From Mesotaenium endlicherianum (Eukaryota > Streptophyta > Zygnematophyceae > Zygnematales > Mesotaeniaceae): 35,896 nt of DNA. A model generated the notes under the pieces. That model was given only the letters and a program-made list of their open reading frames with translations, was not told the DNA's origin and searched no databases. Where the stretch lies: contig WELA01008001.1 of assembly GCA_009602735.1 (NCBI GenBank), positions 186,608 through 222,503 on the forward strand, given 5' to 3'. Position numbers and translations under genes: made by a program. Positions 28,903 to 35,896 of this stretch are shown here, one piece after another (positions within the stretch are counted from its first letter, which is position 1; each line of letters begins with the position of its first letter).

Positions 28903-30998
28903 ACATTTCCATCAATTCTAATAGCTTGAAAATCACATAGGGGCATCCCTTTTCCTGCAAAAGCATTTGTATCTATTCCTGCTTTGAGTATGTCTGTGCT
29001 ATATCCTAAAAATAGTGCATCTACAATATAAGGCTTCCAGATATGCAAGCCATCCAAATCTGGATCCCATATGGTCAACCCATTCATCATTTTTGGCCAC
29101 CAGCTAGTGCCTGTCCAGCAAGGGATAACGAAGGTACAGACAGCCTTTTGTTTTCTGACATGTTCAATTACTCTGTGCACCTGATTAGTGGGCGGAAAAG
29201 CATAATTGTTCTCAGAAGACCAATCTAAGGTATAGCAATTGACACCTTCAGCTCTGGGGTAGGGAATCACTAAATTGAACCTGTTTAATTGCCTGTTGGC
29301 TGGGGAAGCAAATCTGTCAACAGTATGGGGCCCAAACTTTTCCTCCAACATCTGGAATATGCTCTTGTTCAGGGTGAAATCATCTTTTTCTTTGTAACTA
29401 ATCAGCATCTGCAGCTTCTGATTCACCGTCGATGGCATCCATTCCACCTCAATGGTTATTTGCATCCTTCTAAGCCACTCAAAAAATATCATAGCAAGGC
29501 ATTTAATATCCAAGAACTCAGAGCCTCCTTGTCTCAGTACTTTAACCAGCTCTCTGGAATCAGTTCTGATTAGCACATGATGGCCTTGAAAGTATTCTTC
29601 TGCTCCTTCCATAGCAATATGCACTCTGTAGAAGTCACTCATTAGTGTATCCTCCAAAGCTTCCTCAGTACCTCCTGGAGTTATAGGCCATTTTTCATAT
29701 GGGCAAACTTGCTCCTCCCTCAAATACCAGTCCACTAGTCCTTTGTCCCCTTTCTTCTTGGTCCAGCTAGAAAGTATAAAGTCAGGGGATGTGTGTGTTC
29801 TAACTGGATATCCATTTAGATCCTGAAAGTTATCTCTCCAGAAATTTAGCTCATCTGTGACAGTGTCAGGTAGAACTACTCTACTATCCCAGTCTGTCTT
29901 TGTTCTTAGAGTTGCTAACATTTGTCTTGTGAACATCCCTGTATGCTCCCCAAATGCAAGTCTCATAGAAATTATCTGCCCGGTCACTGAAGCTAACTGC
30001 TTTGCCCAGACACTTCCCATGTCCCTTGACTTTTCTTTCAATTTGTCACTACTAGCTAACAACTTGTCTCTCCTCTTCCTGTCTACGTACACTTTCATTT
30101 CCCTTGAGTCTATCACTATCCCCAGAAATTGTTGCACTCTTACACATCCTAGATGTGCTTTTGTAAAATTTATTAGTATGCCTGCTTGTTCACAATCATG
30201 TAAAACTCTTGTCTGCACCTTACTATGCTCCTCTGGATTCTTACAAAAGAACAACCAGTCATCTAGGTATAGAATGACCCTAATGCCCTCCCTTCTCCAC
30301 TTTGTGATGAGCTCCTTAACTACTCTTGTGAAGACATAGGGAGCAGTTGCTAGTCCAAAGGATAAGCTGGTATAGACATAGTACTGCCCTTCAAACTGGA
30401 ATCCCAAGTATCTTGAAAAATCCTTGTGCATCCTTATATGGTGATACCCGGATTTCAAGTCCAAAGAGAAGAAATAGTCATTCTGCTCCAGCACTTCTTG
30501 TAACTTCTGCAATCCTTCATATTTGAAGGCAATGGTCTCCAAATGTTTATTCACAATTCTTAAATCCAATATCAGCCTCAATTTCTTTCCTTCAACTACA
30601 TTCAAGGGAGATATGCAGGTGGGCTTACCACTGTTCTCCCATCTCTCTGTTGCTCCTGAGTCCAGTAGCTCCTGAATACTTTCTCGTGTGAAGTCCTTGA
30701 ATTTTCTGACACCACCATGGTTCTTCCATTCACATGCAGGAGGCTCTCCCTCCTTATTCCAGATCAATTGGTACCCATACATAATTACTGACAACACATA
30801 AGAGCTGTTACTCCACTCTTGCCACCATCCAATACTTTCTCTCAGTCTGGCATCCATTCTCAAGTCTTGTTGTATTTCATTGACAACCTTGTTGGATGCC
30901 TTCCCTTGTTCTTCATATAACAAATCAAACAGCATAGCATCATCCAATTCATTTTGCCTACAAGCATCTACAAGATTCAAAACATCCCAATCCACCAC
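28896..30998 (-). CDS. Reverse transcriptase-RNase H of the PAT-like element
   Basis: One uninterrupted frame of 700 codons. RT motifs: LRLILDLRIVNKHL, FFSLDLKSGYHHI (motif A Asp180), LSFGLATAPYVFTRVV and VILYLDDWLFF (YLDD 244-247). An RNase H-like region follows, with EGAEEYFQGHHVLIRTDSRELV. The C-terminal block VDRFASPANRQLNRF ... YAFPPTNQVHRVI ... IPCWTGTSWWPKM is the conserved DIRS-order domain after RNase H. No ATG opens the frame: a TGA lies at 31005-31007 and the first codon of the open frame is GTG, so the first usable ATG is at 30929. Gag ends 203 bases upstream. Confidence 0.92.
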   Translation of the reverse strand: MVDWDVLNLVDACRQNELDDAMLFDLLYEEQGKASNKVVNEIQQDLRMDARLRESIGWWQEWSNSSYVLSVIMYGYQLIWNKEGEPPACEWKNHGGVRKFKDFTRESIQELLDSGATERWENSGKPTCISPLNVVEGKKLRLILDLRIVNKHLETIAFKYEGLQKLQEVLEQNDYFFSLDLKSGYHHIRMHKDFSRYLGFQFEGQYYVYTSLSFGLATAPYVFTRVVKELITKWRREGIRVILYLDDWLFFCKNPEEHSKVQTRVLHDCEQAGILINFTKAHLGCVRVQQFLGIVIDSREMKVYVDRKRRDKLLASSDKLKEKSRDMGSVWAKQLASVTGQIISMRLAFGEHTGMFTRQMLATLRTKTDWDSRVVLPDTVTDELNFWRDNFQDLNGYPVRTHTSPDFILSSWTKKKGDKGLVDWYLREEQVCPYEKWPITPGGTEEALEDTLMSDFYRVHIAMEGAEEYFQGHHVLIRTDSRELVKVLRQGGSEFLDIKCLAMIFFEWLRRMQITIEVEWMPSTVNQKLQMLISYKEKDDFTLNKSIFQMLEEKFGPHTVDRFASPANRQLNRFNLVIPYPRAEGVNCYTLDWSSENNYAFPPTNQVHRVIEHVRKQKAVCTFVIPCWTGTSWWPKMMNGLTIWDPDLDGLHIWKPYIVDALFLGYSTDILKAGIDTNAFAGKGMPLCDFQAIRIDGNVC

Positions 30999-31201
30999 AC
31001 AGGCTCATTAGCCCTGCTTCAGCAAGTCATACGTCTATAGGCACATTGGCCTTCATCCTTTGTCAGAGACTTTTTCCCGTGTCATGAATGTCTTTATTCA
31101 AAATTTCCAGTTGTTGAATGACAACTGAAGACTACAACAAACTGGTCAATTTGACCAAATAACGAATAACAAATCTGTATCTTCCTGACATGCGACCACT
31201 T

Positions 31202-32410
31202 CTACTGTCTGAAGTGCTGCTGCTGATTGTGAGGAGGCATCATAGGTGGGCCCATAGGAGGAGGTAGCATTGGGGGCTGATTCTGTATGATTGGTGGTGC
31301 CCTATTCTCTATCCTACCATCGTAACGCTTAGGAGCAGAACACTCTGGAGACAGATGTCCATACAAGCCACAGTTATAGCAATGAATTGGTTTGCCATCT
31401 CTAGTATAGCCAAATCTATTAGCATAGCGTGCGGGAGGCTTGTTCTCCTTATAGGAATCTTCCTTCTGCTTCTCTTGCCGACTCTGGCACAGCGTATCCA
31501 AGTCCTCCGACTCCGGATTCTTGCCATTCATGGCACACTTCTTAATGACGTCATTCACCACTGGCCACTGGTACTCTTCAGCCAGCCATATCAGCCTCTT
31601 TCGGAATGCTATAGCAGTCAGGCTGGAAGCAAGCATGGTACCTGTCTTCTCGAAGTCACCTTCAGATAATGCCGCTTGTGCCTGCAGATTGGCCTCCTCC
31701 AACTCGTTGACAAATTTAATCTGTGCCTTGTTTCCTTCAGACATTTTGCTCATGCCTGCCATATCTTTCTCCTCCTTCATGCGTTTCAGTTCTCTGGCAA
31801 GTTGGTCTGTCTTAGAATTGTTATCAGGTTGCGCTCTTTTAGTTGTGGCATTAACTTTTTCTTCTGTTAGGACATTCAGCACTTGCAAGAGCCTGTCCAT
31901 TTTATCATTAAAATCTGCTCCTGCAAGGGAAGGTTGCTTCTGCTGAATCACTCTTGCTGCTGCTACTTGGGATGGTTCAGGGGGTTTCTGAGATGCTAGT
32001 TCTGACCAGATTCTTTCTTGTGCCATCCTCATAACTGCTTCCTTATCTGCGTCTGAGAGTGTCAAAAAACTAATTTCAGAATTGCTGGACCCCTCGACAT
32101 GCTTGCCTTTGAGGTCGTCTTTGGAAAGGGTAACATGCTGTTGATTCTCAGCCATGGAGAAGGCTTGAGACGCTAGATGAGCCGAAGGATTATTAGCACG
32201 GATATGCAACTGCACCCGCTGGTGAAGCTTGTTGAGCATGAGCTCGCTTGACGGAGAGAGATCTACTAGTCTATTGTTTACTTCGTGCAATGAAGGACTG
32301 ATTGAGCGGCTATGGCTATAAGTACGGAAAGAAAGCTGTTGAGATTGGGTACGTCTGACATTTGTAGCGCGGTAAGCATTGAAATTAAAATATCTATAGA
32401 ACTTGTACAT
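31202..32410 (-). CDS. Gag-like protein with CCHC zinc knuckle (PAT-like element)
   Basis: 402 codons from ATG 32410, which lies in repeat A1; a second candidate start is Met88 (MAENQQHV, 32149). The middle is charged and helical (ARELKRMKEEKDMAGM and neighbours). A zinc knuckle CYNCGLYGHLSPEC sits at residues 344-357, then a Pro/Met-rich tail. This is the usual nucleic-acid-binding capsid-like protein of DIRS/PAT elements. Stop TAG at 31202; the frame stays open for a further 34 codons after it. Confidence 0.85.
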   Translation of the reverse strand: MYKFYRYFNFNAYRATNVRRTQSQQLSFRTYSHSRSISPSLHEVNNRLVDLSPSSELMLNKLHQRVQLHIRANNPSAHLASQAFSMAENQQHVTLSKDDLKGKHVEGSSNSEISFLTLSDADKEAVMRMAQERIWSELASQKPPEPSQVAAARVIQQKQPSLAGADFNDKMDRLLQVLNVLTEEKVNATTKRAQPDNNSKTDQLARELKRMKEEKDMAGMSKMSEGNKAQIKFVNELEEANLQAQAALSEGDFEKTGTMLASSLTAIAFRKRLIWLAEEYQWPVVNDVIKKCAMNGKNPESEDLDTLCQSRQEKQKEDSYKENKPPARYANRFGYTRDGKPIHCYNCGLYGHLSPECSAPKRYDGRIENRAPPIIQNQPPMLPPPMGPPMMPPHNQQQHFRQ

Positions 32411-32484
32411 TAGTACTACATCGAGATGAATTCACATGTCACAAATCTTGATTTGAAATTTGTCTGCGACAGATTTCAAATCTT
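32260..32484 (-). repeat. A1 repeat (5' end of the PAT-like element)
   Basis: 225 bp, pairs with A2. The first ATG of the gag frame (32410) lies inside it. Confidence 0.9.
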
Positions 32485-33289
32485 AAATTTGACTTTTACT
32501 CGGCACGGAACAACCCACTCTCTCACAAGCCACCTGGTAGCACCTTCGCCCGCCTTCTCCGCAACGGCCAGATAACGGCTAAGCTGTGCAGCTCTGTGCA
32601 GCTTAGAGCTCACAGCAGATCAGCTCAACTCGATGCAGGTCGATCGTGCTCAATCTACCCCGATCTATGTTCCACAGAGCCTTGGCAGAGCTGACTTTTA
32701 GTCTGTAGGCAGCATTTGTCTTTATGGTCATGCTTTCGTTGACTACTGACATGCGCTTGACTACTCATGGACTTTTATAGGCTGCGTTTAGGTCAGGATA
32801 TCCAAGTATACATACCAATTGATGTCAATATATACCAATAGGTACAAACAGGTACAATCAGGCAGCCAGTGTTAGTGTGTAAGCTTGGGTTAGCTACTTT
32901 GACCAAGTCTTGACGCAATAGTTTCGTGAATTTTCAAACTTCTTTTCGCTGCATTTCGCTACTAATCGGCATCAATCGCTGCTTTCTGCTGGCCTTCTGC
33001 AGCCTCCTGGGCCTGCCAAGGAGCAGCACAGCCTGACACCGCCGTTAAGGAGGGCCACAGGGGCCGATCTGGGGCCGCTTTTGCCAGCCCCCTTCTCTCT
33101 GCTGCGATCGTCTGCTCTTTTCTCTGGCCCTTTCGCTTTGGCGCAAGTATCCCTCACGAGGCCTGAAGTTCTAGCTAGCAACTCGAGCATTTGAAGGGGC
33201 TTCTGCACCCGTATCTCGTTTCTATAACAAATTTTGACCACCACCGATTCCATTATTATTTAGGAGGAATCGTCGTAGCTGACTTGACT
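32485..33289. other. Upstream region of the helicase gene
   Basis: The stretch between the retrotransposon end and the helicase ATG should hold its promoter and 5' leader. It has a short run of GCAGCTCTGTGCAGCTTAGAGCT-like words near 32585-32620 and ATACCAAT/AGGTACAA words at 32811-32855. No core promoter element can be named with confidence. Confidence 0.4.
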
Positions 33290-34174
33290 ATGGCAGGAGT
33301 CGTTGTACAAGCCGGAGAGGGCAAGAAAAAGCAGAAGAAGAATACAAAGAAGGGGAATGAAGGCGCTATTGCCGACACTTTGAATGGTGATACTGGACCT
33401 CCATCAACGGAGCTCTCGGCTGGATTGCAAGGTGGGAAGGAAAAAAAGAGTAAGAAAAGGAGCGAGGTAGGAGACGAGGATCAGAATGTTGCTGAAGTGA
33501 GCGGGACTCCCACCAACAAGAAGGAGAAGAAGGAGAAGAAGGAAAAGAAGGAGAAGAAGGAGAAGCAGGTGCAGGAGGATCCAAGCGGGGAGCCCTCAGA
33601 AGTCGAGGAGCCAGTGGATGGCAGCCAAAAAAAGAGGAAGAACAAAAAGGACAAGGAGGGGAAGGAGGCTAAGAAGGCCAAGTTGTCAGACGACGTGGCA
33701 GTGGCAGATGGAGACAGCAAGGAGGAAATGATCAAGGGCAGCCAAAAGAAGCTCAAATCAGAGGGCAAGCAAAAGAAGGGCTCCTCAACCCCAGAAGTTG
33801 CGGGAGAGGAAGGTGCAGATGCGGGAGGGAGTGGGGGGCACTCGTCAAACTGGGAGGGGGAGGCTATAGTGGTGTCAGGAAAGGATTCAGAGACTGCGGC
33901 GTTCCGCCCGCTGCAGTCGTTTAGCGACGCGAAGCTGCCAAAGTCATTAATGCAAGCGTGTGCAGGCTTTGAAAAGCCCTCGCCCATCCAGGCGCACGCG
34001 TGGCCTGTGCTGCTGGGCGGGCGAGACTTCATAGGCATTGCCAAGACTGGCTCGGGCAAGACTCTTGCGTATGGGGTTCCGGGGCTTGTGAAGATCCTAG
34101 AGAAGGGGTTGCGCGTGAAGGCCGGCCAGCCAGCTGTCCTCGTCCTGGCTCCCACCCGCGAGCTGGCAAAGCAG
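33290..34174 (+). CDS. RH5: DEAD-box RNA helicase (RH5/DBP3-like), first exon, continues beyond the window
   Basis: An ATP-dependent RNA helicase; the RH5/DBP3 group acts in pre-rRNA processing in the nucleolus. The first in-frame ATG is 33290. Residues 1-200 are highly charged with Lys/Glu repeats (EKKEKKEKKEK at about 80-92), as in nucleolar relatives. The helicase core begins with FRPLQSFSDAKLP, then the Q motif FEKPSPIQ (Gln234), motif I AKTGSGKT (251-258) and motif Ia PTRELAKQ (288-295). The exon ends at CAG|GTGCCC, 34174, in phase 0. Motif II (DEAD) and later motifs are not in the window, so the next exon lies past 35896 or was not recognised. The call rests on motifs I, Ia and Q and on overall similarity; the RH5 label is likely but could be a close relative. 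Confidence 0.88.
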
Positions 34175-35896
34175 GTGCCCGCTTGCTTCCGTCTGCTTGC
34201 ATTTCCCCTTCGAACTCCGACAATGCTACTATTCTTTTTGTGTTTATAACAAGGTCGCTGAGCTGCCTCTTACGTTTCTCCCCTCTTTCCGCCCTGCGGC
34301 GGTCCTGCCGCCCAAGGCATGAGAAACGCTCTCGCGAAGGGCAAACTGAAGCGTGCTTGGGCATCGTGGCAGCTGTAAAGCTTGAGGCTGTCGGGAGTCG
34401 TTGTTCCGAGGGTAGATACAGTGTTGGGAGAAGCCAAAGCAGCGGAGCCAGCCACAGAAGCTGGTCACCCTTTCATAACACTACCTATCCCTGCCATCAT
34501 TCCTCAAATTTCCCCAACCTCCCACTCCTCGGCTTCGCCTCCCCCTCCCCCCCCCTTCGGCCTTGCGCTGCCAGTAGTTTCCCCTTGTCGCCCACAACCC
34601 CCCTCCTCCCCTTCCCCATTTTCCTGGCGGGTAGACCTCTCGGCTTTCATACTTTGTGGGCTTTGTGGAGTGCTCTTGGCTGTGGCTCAGATCCTACCAA
34701 TATCAGCCGTCGAGGGGGCAGAGAACTTGGCTCAGACCAGACGTGCGGCTGCTGCTCCTCCTCCTCTGCCTTAGCCTGGTGGGGGGTTGTCCCTTTGACC
34801 CCCCCCTCCCCCCCACAGCAGCCAGCCGGCTATAAGCAGCAAGCAGGGGTCTTAGAGGCAGTTTGGGGCTCCTTACCCTGCTCTCTCGGAACGCCAGCTA
34901 GTGGCTAGCCTATCAGTGTCCACCTCAGACATAGTGCAGTATGAACAGGGCTTGAGCATTCTGCAGAAGGAGGGGGCTAGCGTTTGGAGCCCTAGGGGGC
35001 AGCGGTAGGGAAGCTGGCACGCCAGTCTGTGAGGCCGTGCTTACATCTGTGCCTGGTGCCAGGTGGCAGGCACTAGATCGTGCCAGGCTGTCGTAGAGCA
35101 CGTGTGCATGTGCTTCAGGGTTGAGCCTGCCCGCCTCATGTGAATCTTCATCCCCTCAAGTGTGTTGATCTTCCACTCCCCAGTGGCGTGACTCCTGCCA
35201 CCTTGTGAGGTGACAGCTGGCACCTGTCCGCAGGCAAGGTGCCAGCTGGTGCCTCCCGATTGCTAGGCGACAGCTGGCACCTACCCAATTGCCAGCAGTT
35301 GGGTCGGCAGCCCTACTCTTCCTTCTGAGCATGCGTGTGTAATATCGGCAAGTGATTGCAAGAGTGAGCAAGCTGGGATAGGGGGGCAGGGGGGGGCGGC
35401 TTTGTGCTTGTGCCACCTGTTCGTGTGGGTGAGCCCTGGTGATGCGAGCTCCAGGAAGAGAGAGGGCATCGCACCCTGAAGAGAGCCAGCCTATGACACG
35501 GGCAGGGCTGGGAAGCTTACCCTCACTTTTTGGAGTGGAGTGGGGTTGCCAAAAAAACTGATGGCAATGAGGGAGTGGCTAGCTGGTTGGATTTCGGGCA
35601 TGAGGTGTCATGTCTCAACGAACTGCCAGAAAAAAAAGGCACCTGTTTGTCAGCTGAGGGTGGTGCAGCCGGGGGATCAGATAGATGCTGTTGCGCTCGA
35701 ATCGGAGGGAGCCCGGCTGCTGCCTGCTGTAGCATCTCGCAAGATCAATGCGAAATGTTTGGAGGGGCAGGGCAGGCGAAGCAACACCTCGTCAGTACTC
35801 TCGTCTGAGCTGGCAGGGCCTGGCATTGCCTGCCTGCCCGACACCGGCGACAGGCTTAAAGAAATCAGCTACCCCCCCGCCCTCCCTCCCCTCCCT
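34175..35896 (+). other. Long first intron of the helicase gene (to window end)
   Basis: Begins with a GTGCCC donor. The sequence has pyrimidine runs near 34531-34620 and 34781-34820 and no frame with DEAD-box motifs, so it reads as intron. Repeated AGGTGCCAGCTGG-like words occur at 35054-35290. The last bases (35870-35896) are C-rich. Confidence 0.65.
35214..35282. repeat. Inverted copies of the 12-mer CAGCTGGCACCT
   Basis: CAGCTGGCACCT at 35214-35225 faces AGGTGCCAGCTG at 35237-35248 over an 11-base loop, giving a 12-bp hairpin. A third copy lies at 35271-35282. The same 12-mer is in the minisatellite of Ty3 element 1 (14576-14587). Confidence 0.8.

Larger units (their letters stand above)
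27085..32484 (-). mobile_element. PAT/Ngaro-like tyrosine-recombinase retrotransposon with split direct repeats
   Basis: In element orientation (right to left): A1 (32484-32260, 225 bp), gag, RT/RNase H, tyrosine recombinase, B1 (27683-27583, 101 bp), A2 (27580-27311), a 125-bp extra segment, B2 (27185-27085, 101 bp). A1 matches A2 and B1 matches B2. A2 measures 270 bases, but removing the N at 27432 and the 44-bp repeated flank leaves 225, exactly the size of A1. The A1...B1-A2-B2 order is the split-direct-repeat architecture of PAT, Ngaro and Volvox kangaroo elements. No target duplication is visible, as expected for recombinase-mediated insertion. The three frames are open apart from N gaps, so the copy looks recent. 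Confidence 0.92.

Noticed and set aside
31100..31204. Read-through of the gag TAG in the PAT-like element (34 open codons follow)
   Set aside because: The extra codons show no motif, and a stretch this long is not unusual by chance.
34250..35896. Further helicase exons
   Set aside because: No frame shows the expected GG, TPGR or DEAD motifs; the open frames are pyrimidine-rich low complexity.

Overview
The window looks like nuclear DNA of a green plant lineage, most likely a streptophyte alga or an early-diverging land plant. Three host genes support this: a plant ALA1-type phospholipid flippase, a plastid/thylakoid signal peptidase I with plant-type introns, and an RH5/DBP3-type DEAD-box helicase. 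Two Ty3/gypsy chromovirus elements primed by initiator tRNA-Met and a PAT/Ngaro-like tyrosine-recombinase retrotransposon (related forms are known from Volvox) fit the same picture. The exact organism cannot be read from the sequence.

Layout. (1) 1-4425, minus strand: the N-terminal part of the GC-rich flippase gene. Three single-N gaps (1327, 2637, 4061) cut it, and a 1309-bp block (1328-2636) repeats 2747-4055, almost certainly an unmerged duplicate contig. (2) 4426-5571: intergenic. (3) 5572-8009, plus strand: a six-exon thylakoidal processing peptidase gene that looks intact. (4) about 9000-10480: a diverged tandem array of about 371 bp. (5) 10748-13038, plus strand: a decayed, unclassified DDE-transposase-like gene. 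Minus-strand coding remnants converge on it (12986-14134). They are separated by a Ty3 insertion (14138-17380) from what may be more of the same reading unit (17446-17619). (6) 19320-24763: a second Ty3 element. (7) 25137-25828: an F-box/LRR-like remnant. (8) 26712-27048: a MITE with 14-bp inverted ends and a 9-bp target duplication. (9) 27085-32484: a PAT/Ngaro-like element with split direct repeats (A1 ... B1-A2-B2) and open gag, RT/RNase H and tyrosine recombinase frames. (10) 33290 to the window end, plus strand: first exon of the DEAD-box helicase and the start of a long intron.

The host genes have no evident functional link to one another: membrane lipid asymmetry, plastid protein maturation and ribosome biogenesis/RNA remodelling. 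The middle 20 kb is mostly mobile DNA at different stages of decay. The two Ty3 elements have lost complementary parts of pol: one lacks protease-RT-RNase H, the other lacks integrase. Many premature stops in the older elements fit C-to-T change. The PAT-like element is the best preserved.

Every single N is flanked by the same sequence on both sides (about 10 bp to 44 bp, or 1.3 kb in the flippase gene). Contig overlaps were left unmerged, so local duplications at the Ns should not be read as biology.
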